Origin: Bin87 sp965261195
GTDB taxonomy: Bacteria > Chloroflexota > Dehalococcoidia > Lucifugimonadales > UBA3495
Assembly (NCBI GenBank): GCA_965261195.1
Contig: OZ253455.1
Coordinates: 3,782,001-3,846,000, forward strand
Reading direction: 5' to 3'
DNA length: 64,000 nt
In this document: piece after piece, positions 34,621 through 41,890 of the stretch
Layout: each line of letters begins with the position of its first letter
Numbering within the stretch: position 1 is the first letter of the stretch
Translations under genes and position numbers: made by a program
Notes under the pieces: model-generated
The model's input: only the letters and a program-made list of their open reading frames with translations
Told to the model about the DNA's origin: nothing
Database searches by the model: none

Positions 34621-34776
34621 CCAGCCCGTGATAACTCATGCCGTTGCTGTGAACCGGAACCGGAAGCGCAGCGACGACGCCTGCCGGTATCTCCAACCGT
34701 GGTGGCCACGTCGCTCGCGACTCGCCTTTGCCACAACAGGAATCGCCGCACTCGATTGACAATAGGACGTACAGAT

Positions 34777-35700
34777 ATGCAGGAACGGGATTTTGTTGGA
34801 TATGGCGCAGAACCGCCGGTGATTCGTTGGCCCGGCGACGCCCGCATTGCTGTCTCGGTCGTGGTCAACTATGAGGAAGGTAGCGAAGCATCGTTGCTGG
34901 ATGGCGATGACCACCATGAATCCAACAACGAGGTGCCGTCCCCCATTCCGCCGGGGCAGCGCGACCTGTTCAATGAATCTTTCTTTGAGTACGGCAGTCG
35001 CGTTGGGGTTTGGCGCATATTGAATCTGCTCGACCGGTATAGCGTCAAGAGCACTTTTTTCTGCTGTGCGGTAGCAATCGAGCGCAACCCTGAGGTTGGG
35101 CGCTATCTGGTTGCCAACGGCCATGAGATCTGCGGCCACGGTTACCGATGGGAGGAATACCACAATAAAACCCGCGCTGAGGAAGCCGAAGCGATCCGCA
35201 AAACCATCGCATCTTTGGAAGCCACCACCGGAGTGCGCCCGCTGGGCTGGTTCACGCGCTACGGCGCCAGCGTCAACACCCGGGAGCTGGTAGCGGACGA
35301 AGGCGGGTTTATCTACGACAGCGGTGTATTCAACGACGACTTGCCTTACTACACCGACGTCGGTGGGAACCCCTGGCTGGTGTTGCCGTACAGCTTTGAG
35401 ACCAACGATGCTCGATTCTGGCGGGGCGGCCTGAACAGCGTTGGCGATTTTTACGAGTACATGAAAGACACGTTCGACGTGCTATACGAGGAAGGTCGTT
35501 CTCACCCCAAGATGATGTCAGTGGGGTTGCATTGCCGCATCGCCGGACGACCCGCCCGCTCGCGCGCCGTAGACCGTTTCCTCCGCTACGCCAAAAGCCA
35601 TCCCGGTGTCTGGTTCGCCCGAAGGGATGAGATCGCTCGCTGGTGGCTGGAAAACTACCCGCCAGGCTCCCTCTCCCTTGATGGGAGAGGGCTGGGGTAA
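34777..35700 (+). CDS. PuuE-like allantoinase / polysaccharide deacetylase family protein
   Basis: This 307-residue NodB-fold hydrolase is closest in pattern to the cofactor-light allantoinase PuuE. Matching elements are the start DFVGYGAEPP, VVNYEEGSE (about 27-35), FFEYGSRVGVWRIL (about 66-79), GHEICGHGYRWEEY (about 115-128) and the C-terminal LHCRIAGRPARSRAVDRF. PuuE opens allantoin; related proteins deacetylate peptidoglycan or other glycans. ATG at 34777 follows AGGACG. The last codons (GSLSLDGRGLG) are encoded by a 23-base perfect hairpin repeat at 35669-35691, which seems to have replaced the original end. No other ureide gene is adjacent, so the role in purine catabolism is uncertain. 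Confidence 0.82.
   Translation: MQERDFVGYGAEPPVIRWPGDARIAVSVVVNYEEGSEASLLDGDDHHESNNEVPSPIPPGQRDLFNESFFEYGSRVGVWRILNLLDRYSVKSTFFCCAVAIERNPEVGRYLVANGHEICGHGYRWEEYHNKTRAEEAEAIRKTIASLEATTGVRPLGWFTRYGASVNTRELVADEGGFIYDSGVFNDDLPYYTDVGGNPWLVLPYSFETNDARFWRGGLNSVGDFYEYMKDTFDVLYEEGRSHPKMMSVGLHCRIAGRPARSRAVDRFLRYAKSHPGVWFARRDEIARWWLENYPPGSLSLDGRGLG
35669..35691. repeat. hairpin repeat overlapping the 3' end of the PuuE-like gene
   Basis: CCCTCTCCC, a TTGAT loop and GGGAGAGGG form a perfect 9-bp stem. The hairpin is in coding sequence and ends 6 bases before the stop codon TAA (35698-35700). It resembles a widespread bacterial dispersed repeat and may also attenuate transcription. Confidence 0.6.
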
Positions 35701-35728
35701 GTGTGAACTCCGCCCCGGCGGGTTTGCC

Positions 35729-36511
35729 CTACCACTCGTTCAGATTGATAACCGAGAAAACTGCCCCCTCGCTGTCTTTCAGCACCGAAAAGCGGGCAAA
35801 GTCAGCGATGTCGCGGGGTTCGACCACCACGCTGCCGCCGAGTTCCTGGGCTTTGGCGACGGTTGCGTCAACGTCGCTGACGCCGAAATAAACGCCCCAG
35901 TTGGGGGGAACGGGGCCCCAATCCTCGCCAATTTGGATGATGCCGGCGGCATGGTTGCCGGCGACTTGCACCAGCCAATAGGGAAACTCGGGTTGGTCCG
36001 GGTCGGGGATAGTATGGGTTCCTAGCACCTGGTCGTAGAAGGCGCCGGCTGATTCAGGGTCGGTGGTGGCGAGCTCGAACCAAGCCAGGGCGCCGGGCTC
36101 GTGCATTACACCGGCGCCGGCGTGTTCCAGCGGGTACCACAAGCGCAACATCGCGCCTTGCGGGTCCTGGATGCAGGACATCCGCCCAACGTCGAAGACC
36201 TGAAAAGGTTCGGCGATAACCGTTCCTCCGGCGGCACGCGCGCGTTCGGTGGCCGCCTCGAGGTCATCGACCGTAACGTACACGCTCCAGTGGGCCGGCA
36301 GATTTTCCTGGCCGGGACCGGGTTCCGCAGAAGCGCAGGTGGCCTGTCCCTGGTGGGAGTACATCGTATACACCATGTCCTCGCCAATCGGGTGGTCGTC
36401 GCAAGTCCAGCCGAAAAGACCCGTGTAGAAGTCTTTGGCAGCCTGACCGTTGTGGCACATCAGGTCGGCCCAGGACGGCGTACCGGATGGAAAACTGGTT
36501 ATTTCGGGCAT
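35729..36511 (-). CDS. two-domain VOC family protein (glyoxalase/bleomycin resistance fold)
   Basis: This 260-residue protein has two vicinal oxygen chelate domains in tandem (about 8-127 and 140-258). Each begins with a WADL or WFEL strand and has FYxxLFGW or FYDQVLG. DPQGAML and DSEGAVF mark the last strands. Members include glyoxalase I, extradiol dioxygenases and antibiotic-binding proteins. A full set of metal ligands is not obvious, so activity is open. ATG at 36511 has GGAGG upstream. It lies downstream of the LLM monooxygenase on the same strand, separated by an 11-bp hairpin. It converges with the PuuE-like gene. Confidence 0.85.
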   Translation of the reverse strand: MPEITSFPSGTPSWADLMCHNGQAAKDFYTGLFGWTCDDHPIGEDMVYTMYSHQGQATCASAEPGPGQENLPAHWSVYVTVDDLEAATERARAAGGTVIAEPFQVFDVGRMSCIQDPQGAMLRLWYPLEHAGAGVMHEPGALAWFELATTDPESAGAFYDQVLGTHTIPDPDQPEFPYWLVQVAGNHAAGIIQIGEDWGPVPPNWGVYFGVSDVDATVAKAQELGGSVVVEPRDIADFARFSVLKDSEGAVFSVINLNEW

Positions 36512-36553
36512 AAAGAGCCTCCGCGTTATGATTTGCCCTGCCAGAATATCAGT

Positions 36554-36582
36554 CAGGCAGCAACCCCGTCAGTTGCTGCCTG
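36554..36582 (-). terminator. putative hairpin terminator after the LLM monooxygenase gene
   Basis: CAGGCAGCAAC and GTTGCTGCCTG form a perfect 11-bp stem around a 7-base loop (CCCGTCA), 40 bases after the LLM gene stop on the minus strand. There is no T-run, so it may be an mRNA 3'-end stabiliser rather than an intrinsic terminator. Confidence 0.5.
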
Positions 36583-36621
36583 TCATCAAAATGGGCGGAT
36601 TTTACGGTTCCGCGGGCGGGG

Positions 36622-37812
36622 CTAGTTGTCGGCCGGCACCAACATCTCGACCTTTTTGAAGGCGGGCATTACCTCTTCGGCGAACCGCTGGAGCTGTTCC
36701 AATATGACCGTCTGAGGTGTGCCCACCGGCTGCCCAACCTGCACGCGAGTCAGACCCGGATAACTCTCTTCCACGCTCTTCAATTTCTCAATAATCATTT
36801 CTGGTGTGCCGGCGAGTACGCTGCCGTTGGCGATGGCGTCTTCGATTCGCGGCAGTCCGGCATTCGGCGCTACTTCCGGGTTGCTCATGTCGCGAATCTG
36901 CTGTTCGGTCAATCCGCGTGTCAAGCGCAACGGGCCAAACATCTTGAGGTTTTCTTCGTAGTAGCCACCCGCCTGGCGGGCTGCTTCTTCCACTGAATTG
37001 GAGATATGGAAGTGGAATCCAACGGCCAGGTCCTCGCCCAACTCAGCATTGGGCTTGCCGTGCCGCACCAGCGCATCGCGATAAGCGTGCATGATGCCGT
37101 CCATTGCGCCGCCCTCAGATGAACCACCGCCGATCACGCCCTTGATACCCATGCTGGCCATGAACTCGAGGGCCCGCCCGGTGCCGCCCTGGATGGGTTG
37201 CCAGCACTCCACCGGCAACGTCTTCGGTCGCGGCACCAGCGTAATCTCTTCCAGTTCGTAGCCCCGATAGGGCACCTGCGGAGGGATGTCGAAATGCTTG
37301 CTGTGGTGGGAGAAGGAGCGTTCGTTGAAAGCCTTGAATATAACCTGCACCTGCTCTTCAAAGAGGTCGCGGTTGGCGGCTTGATCCATCAACGGGGACC
37401 CAAAGGTCTCCACTTCCCGCGTGTGATAACCCCTCCCCACTCCAAAGGTAACGCGGCCATTGGTAAGCCAGTCGGCGGTTGCAAAGTCCTCGGCCAGGCG
37501 CAGGGGGTGCCACATCGGAGCAATGTTGAAGCCGCAACCGAACCGCAGCCGCTCCGTCAGGTGCGCCAGATGGACTATGAACATCAGCAGATTAGGAATG
37601 CATTCGTAACCTTCCGGCTGAAAATGATGCTCGGCCATCCAGAAGGTATCGTAACCGTATTTGTCCAGGGTCTGGGCTATCGCCACGCCCTTGTCAAAGG
37701 CGGAGGCCAGCACCTCGTCCGAGTAGGAGCGGTCGTTGACCGCGACGCCGCCATATCCGACATTGTCCATATCGACATGGCCGGCATACAGGCTATCAAA
37801 AGTGGTAATCAT
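36622..37812 (-). CDS. LLM-class flavin-dependent oxidoreductase
   Basis: This 396-residue luciferase-like flavin oxidoreductase is only distantly similar to the one at 28540-29583. Recognisable segments are FWMAEHHFQPEGYE (about 57-70), RLRFGCGFNIAPMWHPLRLAEDFATAD (about 89-115) and GRVTFGVGRGYHTREVE (about 119-135), which hold the flavin phosphate. A long insert (about 155-260) includes the CWQPIQGGTG strand, and GTPEMIIEKL is near the C-terminus. ATG at 37812 has GGAGGAG upstream. Members oxidise ketones, sulfonates, aromatic acids or long-chain alkanes; the substrate here is unknown. Confidence 0.9.
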   Translation of the reverse strand: MITTFDSLYAGHVDMDNVGYGGVAVNDRSYSDEVLASAFDKGVAIAQTLDKYGYDTFWMAEHHFQPEGYECIPNLLMFIVHLAHLTERLRFGCGFNIAPMWHPLRLAEDFATADWLTNGRVTFGVGRGYHTREVETFGSPLMDQAANRDLFEEQVQVIFKAFNERSFSHHSKHFDIPPQVPYRGYELEEITLVPRPKTLPVECWQPIQGGTGRALEFMASMGIKGVIGGGSSEGGAMDGIMHAYRDALVRHGKPNAELGEDLAVGFHFHISNSVEEAARQAGGYYEENLKMFGPLRLTRGLTEQQIRDMSNPEVAPNAGLPRIEDAIANGSVLAGTPEMIIEKLKSVEESYPGLTRVQVGQPVGTPQTVILEQLQRFAEEVMPAFKKVEMLVPADN

Positions 37813-37933
37813 TAGGCTCCTCCGGGGTCGGGCGCAGGTGGCGCCGATGGATTATCGAATCCCGCTACGCAACACAGATGGCATTGACGCACAGTATTGT
37901 AGGTTAACCGAGGCACGCATTCAAAATGGCACT

Positions 37934-38845
37934 ATGAAAATTGGTGCATTTGAGTTACAAGAACCTTTGCCAGAACTGCGCGATCCTCACGTTTTCGCGA
38001 TGATTCGTCCCTGGGTGGATGTAGGCAGCGTCGGGACACTGACGTTGACCAGGCTTGAACGATTCCTGGGTTCCAAGGAACTGGGACGCCTACATCGGCC
38101 TGGCGAGTTTTTTGACTTCACTCGTTACCGTCCCAGTATGCGCCTGGTCGACGACAAGCGTCAGGTTCGCATCCCGAACAGCATTATCCGGTACGCAGTT
38201 ACCGAGAATGGGCCCGACTACCTGTTCTTCCACCTGCGCGAACCCCACGCCAATAGCGAAGAGTATACCGACTCCGTTTTGAAGATTGTGGAGACCTTCG
38301 GCGTGAAGCGGTATTGCCGCCTGGGGGCGATGTACGACGCCGTGCCTCATACCCGGCCGTTGCTGGTAACCGGGTCGCTGGGTTCAGTTACACAGCTCCG
38401 CCCGGTGCCCAACCTCAAGCTGCGTCAGAGCACTTACCAGGGGCCGACCACAATCATGAACCTGGTTTCCGACGGCATCTACGAGATGGGGGTGGAAGCT
38501 ATCAACTTCATGGTGCATTTGCCGCAATACGTGCAACTGGATGAAGATTTCAACGGTACGGCACGGATGCTGGAAGCCCTGTCATCCGTGTATCCGGACA
38601 TTCCTTCGGACCTGGCGCCCGTCCGCCGTGGCCAACGTCAGTACCGCGAGTTGAATTCCGCCGTCGAGCGCAACTCCGAGTTGCATGGACTGATTCAGCA
38701 GATGGAAGCCTACTACGATTCCAATGAGGCTGAACCCACTGAATCCGCCGAGACCGAAACTGCTGCGGAGCGGGTTTCCCTGTCGCCTGAGATAGAACAA
38801 TTCCTCAGTGAGTTGGGCGGTGATCTCGAAGAACACGAGGAATAA
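37934..38845 (+). CDS. PAC2 family protein (proteasome assembly chaperone 2-like)
   Basis: This 303-residue PAC2/DUF75 protein is probably cytoplasmic. The PAC2 core covers about 10-245: DPHVFAMIRPWVDVGSVG near the start, PDYLFFHLREPHANSEEY (about 97-114), GVKRYCRLGAMYDAVPHTRP (about 125-144) and EAINFMVHLPQYVQLDEDFNGTARML (split at VHLPQYV). The C-terminal 50 residues are acidic and likely form a helix. Homologues in archaea and actinobacteria are linked to proteasome assembly, but no proteasome gene is in this window. ATG at 37934 is chosen as the point where family similarity begins; no strong ribosome-binding site is present, and upstream in-frame ATGs would overlap the divergent LLM gene. 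Confidence 0.82.
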   Translation: MKIGAFELQEPLPELRDPHVFAMIRPWVDVGSVGTLTLTRLERFLGSKELGRLHRPGEFFDFTRYRPSMRLVDDKRQVRIPNSIIRYAVTENGPDYLFFHLREPHANSEEYTDSVLKIVETFGVKRYCRLGAMYDAVPHTRPLLVTGSLGSVTQLRPVPNLKLRQSTYQGPTTIMNLVSDGIYEMGVEAINFMVHLPQYVQLDEDFNGTARMLEALSSVYPDIPSDLAPVRRGQRQYRELNSAVERNSELHGLIQQMEAYYDSNEAEPTESAETETAAERVSLSPEIEQFLSELGGDLEEHEE

Positions 38846-38871
38846 TCACCGGACATAAAGCACAAAGTAAA

Positions 38872-38901
38872 GGCCGGGTCTGGACGACCCGGCCCTCTGA
38901 T
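38872..38901 (+). terminator. bidirectional-looking intrinsic terminator
   Basis: GGCCGGGTC-TGGAC-GACCCGGCC forms a perfect 9-bp stem at 38872-38894 just after the PAC2 gene, followed by CTCTGATTTT. On the minus strand the stem is followed by TTTACTTT, so it may also end the tRNA-Met transcript. Confidence 0.75.
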
Positions 38902-38942
38902 TTTATAGTTGCCCTCCGGCCCAAATCACCGGCTAATCAAAA

Positions 38943-39017
38943 TGGTGGCGACGGATGGATTCGAACCAACGACCTAGCGCTTATGAAGCGCCCGCTCTGC
39001 CTCTGAGCTACGTCGCC
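38943..39017 (-). tRNA. tRNA-Met (anticodon CAU), elongator type
   Basis: On the minus strand the acceptor stem is GGCGACG/CGTCGCC, D stem GCTC/GAGC, anticodon stem GGCGC/GCGCT with loop TTCATAA, and T stem GTTGG/CCATC with TTCGAAT. The anticodon is CAT. A fully paired first acceptor position argues against the initiator. An Ile-tRNA with modified C34 cannot be excluded. CCA is encoded (plus 38943-38945). Confidence 0.93.
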
Positions 39018-39062
39018 AACCGGCGTGTCGCCGACCAGCCGTCAGCGCTGCACACGGGTAAT

Positions 39063-39092
39063 ATGGTAAAGCCCATCACGACGGATTGTCAA
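39063..39092 (-). promoter_or_regulatory. promoter for tRNA-Met
   Basis: Read on the minus strand, a perfect TTGACA (plus 39087-39092) is followed after 18 bases by TACCAT (plus 39063-39068). The tRNA begins 45 bases downstream of the -10 box. A MITE is inserted 8 bases upstream of the -35 box. Confidence 0.6.
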
Positions 39093-39100
39093 TTGTAATC

Positions 39101-39230
39101 CTGCCCGCGTAACTGTTCACGTTTGAGGGGACGGCAACGGTTTGCTTTGGACATTCCGTGCTTGGCTGCCCCTCCACAATAGACCGAATAGTCGGCAGAT
39201 CCCCGCAACTCTGAACAGTTACCTGCCCGC
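39101..39230 (+). mobile_element. MITE copy 1 with target-site duplication (IS66-like ends)
   Basis: The 114-bp element at 39109-39222 begins GTAACTGTTCA and ends TGAACAGTTAC, perfect 11-bp terminal inverted repeats that extend imperfectly to about 23 bp. It is flanked on both sides by the 8-bp direct repeat CTGCCCGC (39101-39108 and 39223-39230). GTAA ends and 8-bp duplications are hallmarks of the IS66 family. The element has no coding capacity. A second copy lies in inverse orientation at 44074-44186 with about 91 percent identity. Confidence 0.85.
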
Positions 39231-39256
39231 CAGCGCCACTACGAAACCCATTTTTC

Positions 39257-39649
39257 ATGGTCTACGGTACACACGAACACATCGATCCGGCTTCCGCTGC
39301 TGAGGACGTATTGGCTGCTTCCATCGACAGCCTGGAGGTAATTCTGGGCGGGTTGTGCCGACAGCTTGACCCGTTCCCAGCGTTCCTGGGGATGACTACC
39401 ATTCAAGCCGTGGAAATTGAACCGGCATTGTTACCGACCGCGGATCGCGGTTGCGTAGTGGTAACGCCGGACGGGTTGATTGCCGAGTTGGACGTTGCCG
39501 CGATTCCGGGCGTAGTTGGCGTTTTGGAAGTCGACCAGGTAGAGGAATTCAAACCGTTGGACTTATTGCCGGAAGAACGCCTGATATACCTGATTTCCGC
39601 GATCCGAACGTTGTCCGCCGAGTTGCGCCGGCGCGGTTCACGTCGCTAA
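39257..39649 (+). CDS. conserved hypothetical protein, 130 aa
   Basis: I do not recognise this 130-residue protein. It appears soluble and acidic in its first half. It has a helix (about 14-36, AEDVLAASIDSLEVILGGLC), a mixed middle region with VVVTPDGLIAELDVAAIPGVVGVLEVDQVEEF (about 67-98, split at IPG), and a basic C-terminal helix ending RRRGSRR. No cysteine pair, signal peptide or membrane segment is present. ATG at 39257 has no ribosome-binding site, and a MITE sits only 34 bases upstream, so native expression signals may have been displaced. It converges with moaC, overlapping by four bases. Codon use looks like its neighbours, supporting a real gene. Confidence 0.6.
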   Translation: MVYGTHEHIDPASAAEDVLAASIDSLEVILGGLCRQLDPFPAFLGMTTIQAVEIEPALLPTADRGCVVVTPDGLIAELDVAAIPGVVGVLEVDQVEEFKPLDLLPEERLIYLISAIRTLSAELRRRGSRR

Positions 39650-40155
39650 CCGTTGGTGAGGTCAACGTCTCCGGATTGGCCGCCGGTTTTGCGGAGCAGG
39701 CGAATGCCATCAATCCGCACCGCGCGGTCCACCGCCTTGCACATATCGTAAACGGTTAGCGCTGCCACCGACACTGCGGTCAGCGCTTCCATCTCCACAC
39801 CGGTTTTGCCGGAGGTGGTTGCCGTGGCGGTGACCCGAACCCGGCTCCCCTCCTCGTCAAGGTTCAATTCAACATCGACCTTGTTCAACGGCAATGGATG
39901 GCAGAGCGGTATCAGTTCCGCAGTGCGCTTGGCTCCCATGATGCCGGCCAGTTGGGCGATGGTCAGCACATCGCCTTTTTTCATCAACCCGTCGCGGATC
40001 AGGGCCAGGGTTTCCGGCTGCATCACCACGTCGCCGCACGCTTCCGCCATGCGGTCGGTTACCGGTTTCCAGCCCACGTCAACCATACGTGCGCTGCCGT
40101 CTTCGGCCAGGTGGGTCAGGTGGTCGGTGGGTTTTGAGGTGCTGTCAGTTGACAT
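39646..40155 (-). CDS. moaC: cyclic pyranopterin monophosphate synthase MoaC
   Basis: This 169-residue enzyme converts the MoaA product into cyclic pyranopterin monophosphate in molybdenum cofactor synthesis. Conserved motifs are MVDVGWKPVT near the start, KKGDVLTIAQLAGIMGAKRTAELIPLCHPLPL (about 59-90; the CHPL motif is the catalytic core), TGVEMEALTAVSVAALTVYDMCKA (about 117-140) and the C-terminal KTGGQSG. Length is typical. It lies 8 bases after moaA in the same operon. Its product is needed by the molybdenum hydroxylase at 1354-5144. Confidence 0.95.
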   Translation of the reverse strand: MSTDSTSKPTDHLTHLAEDGSARMVDVGWKPVTDRMAEACGDVVMQPETLALIRDGLMKKGDVLTIAQLAGIMGAKRTAELIPLCHPLPLNKVDVELNLDEEGSRVRVTATATTSGKTGVEMEALTAVSVAALTVYDMCKAVDRAVRIDGIRLLRKTGGQSGDVDLTNG

Positions 40156-40163
40156 AAAAAGCC

Positions 40164-41183
40164 TTAGCCGCCGATCTGGTACATCTCGACCTTAGGGCGT
40201 TGGTGTGTGGTGTCCGACTCGGTGAATTCGGCGCGTTCCTCGGAATAGCGGTCGCGTCTGCGTCCCCAGATTCCGGATATGATTTGTCGCAAGTGGTCGT
40301 CGTCCGCGCCGTCCCGCATCGGCCCGCGCAAGTCCACGCCATCCGAGGCAAACAGACAGGTGTACAGCTTGCCATCGGTCGACAGGCGCGCACGGGTGCA
40401 ATCGGCGCAGAACGGCTGAGTTACCGATGCAATCACGCCAATCTCGCCGGCGCCGTCCCGGTACTGCCAGCGGCGGGCCACCTCGCCAACGTAATTGGCT
40501 TCGGCCGGCTCCAACGGCAACTGCTCGTTGATCAGGGCAACTATTTCGGCAGCCGAGACCACCTCATCCAGCTTCCAGCCGTTGCGGTTGCCCACATCCA
40601 TGTATTCGATGAAGCGGACTATGTGGTCAGTGCCTTTGAAATAGCGCGCCAACTCCACGATGGTGTGGTCGTTGACTCCCTTCTGCACTACAGCGTTGAT
40701 TTTCAACGGGGCCAGGCCGACTTCAGCGGCGCGGCGGATACCGTCCAACACGCGCCGAGTGCCGAAGCCACGGCCGTTCATCTGCTTGAACACCTCATCG
40801 TCGAGAGAATCCAGGCTAACCGTAATCCGATGCAAGCCGGCGTCGCTGAGCTGCTGGGCTTGACTGGCGAGGAGGTAACCGTTGGTGGTAAGCGTGATGT
40901 CGTCGGCGCCGGGGATGGCGGCCAGTTGACGCACCAAATCGGGAAGGTCCACGCGCAGCAGAGGCTCCCCGCCGGTGATTCGCAACTTGTTGACGCCCAA
41001 CTCCACGAACAGACGAGACAGGCGGGAAATCTCCTCAAAGGTCAGGATGTCGTCCTTGGGCAGAAACTGATATGCCTCACCGAAGATTTCCGCTGGCATA
41101 CAGTACGGACATCGGAAATTGCAGCGGTCGGTGACCGAAATCCGTAAATCTCGTAAAGGGCGCCCGAACCGGTCATTAATCAT
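40164..41183 (-). CDS. moaA: GTP 3',8-cyclase MoaA (radical SAM)
   Basis: This 339-residue radical SAM enzyme carries out the first step of molybdenum cofactor synthesis from GTP. The SAM-binding 4Fe-4S cluster is held by C21, C25 and C28 (CNFRCPYC), and the GTP-binding C-terminal cluster by C258, C261 and C275 (CADC...YTC). The GGEPLLR motif lies at 70-76, and the protein ends in the conserved GG dipeptide (YQIGG). It precedes moaC by 8 bases and follows rdgB by 12, so rdgB-moaA-moaC are likely co-transcribed. No moaD, moaE or mobA is seen here. Confidence 0.96.
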   Translation of the reverse strand: MINDRFGRPLRDLRISVTDRCNFRCPYCMPAEIFGEAYQFLPKDDILTFEEISRLSRLFVELGVNKLRITGGEPLLRVDLPDLVRQLAAIPGADDITLTTNGYLLASQAQQLSDAGLHRITVSLDSLDDEVFKQMNGRGFGTRRVLDGIRRAAEVGLAPLKINAVVQKGVNDHTIVELARYFKGTDHIVRFIEYMDVGNRNGWKLDEVVSAAEIVALINEQLPLEPAEANYVGEVARRWQYRDGAGEIGVIASVTQPFCADCTRARLSTDGKLYTCLFASDGVDLRGPMRDGADDDHLRQIISGIWGRRRDRYSEERAEFTESDTTHQRPKVEMYQIGG

Positions 41184-41195
41184 CTTGCGATTCCA

Positions 41196-41867
41196 TCAGG
41201 ATTCCAGGGCAGCAAAGCAGCGATTTAGCACCCGCAATGCTTTATTAGCCGCATCAGACCGATGGCTGATGCGATTCTTGGCGGTCAACGGCAACTGAGC
41301 AATTGTTTTGCCGTAGGAAGGCAAGTGAAATGCGGGATCATACCCGAAACCGTGTTCACCTTCCGGTTTGTATTGTATCACCCCGGCGATGGAACCTACG
41401 ACGGTTGCGATCCGCCCGCCATAGCCATCGGGAAAAGGCTCCGTTGAGATTCCGCCGGGAGTTGCTTCAGCTGGCGGCACTGCTATTGCGGTGAAACACC
41501 GGAACCTGGCAATCCGATTCTGCCACGGGATTCCCTGCAAGTTACGCAGCAGGAGCGCAAGCCGGTCGGCATCGGACTTGCAGGCATCACCACCGTACCG
41601 GGCTGAATAAACGCCCGGCGCACCGCCCAGGGCGTGTACCTCCAGACCAGAGTCATCGGACAGGGTGAGGCAGCCCGAAAGGCGGGCGTAGGTTGCGGCT
41701 TTGAGTTGGGCGTTCGCCAGGAAGGTGGTACCGGTTTCTTCGACCTCTTCGGTTATGCCAACGTCATCGAGCGAGATTAATGATGCCGGGCAATCCGCCA
41801 GCAACTGGCGGTATTCCCGCATCTTCCCCGGATTGCGCGTGGCGACCAGCAGCGTGTTAGGAGACAT
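41196..41867 (-). CDS. rdgB: non-canonical purine NTP pyrophosphatase (RdgB/HAM1)
   Basis: This 223-residue house-cleaning enzyme hydrolyses ITP, dITP and XTP to monophosphates. Family motifs are LLVATRNPGKMREYRQLL (about 5-22), LTLSDDSGLEVHALGGAPGVYSARYGG (about 70-96, split at SGLEV), GFGYDPAFHLPSYGKTIAQL (about 171-190) and ISHRSDAANKAL near the C-terminus. It is somewhat longer than the usual 195-200 residues because of a loop rich in PPAEATPGG (about 130). ATG at 41867 is the family start; further in-frame sequence upstream would overlap the preceding CoA-transferase gene. Confidence 0.92.
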   Translation of the reverse strand: MSPNTLLVATRNPGKMREYRQLLADCPASLISLDDVGITEEVEETGTTFLANAQLKAATYARLSGCLTLSDDSGLEVHALGGAPGVYSARYGGDACKSDADRLALLLRNLQGIPWQNRIARFRCFTAIAVPPAEATPGGISTEPFPDGYGGRIATVVGSIAGVIQYKPEGEHGFGYDPAFHLPSYGKTIAQLPLTAKNRISHRSDAANKALRVLNRCFAALES

Positions 41868-41890
41868 AATCGTTTCGGGAATACGCCCGG

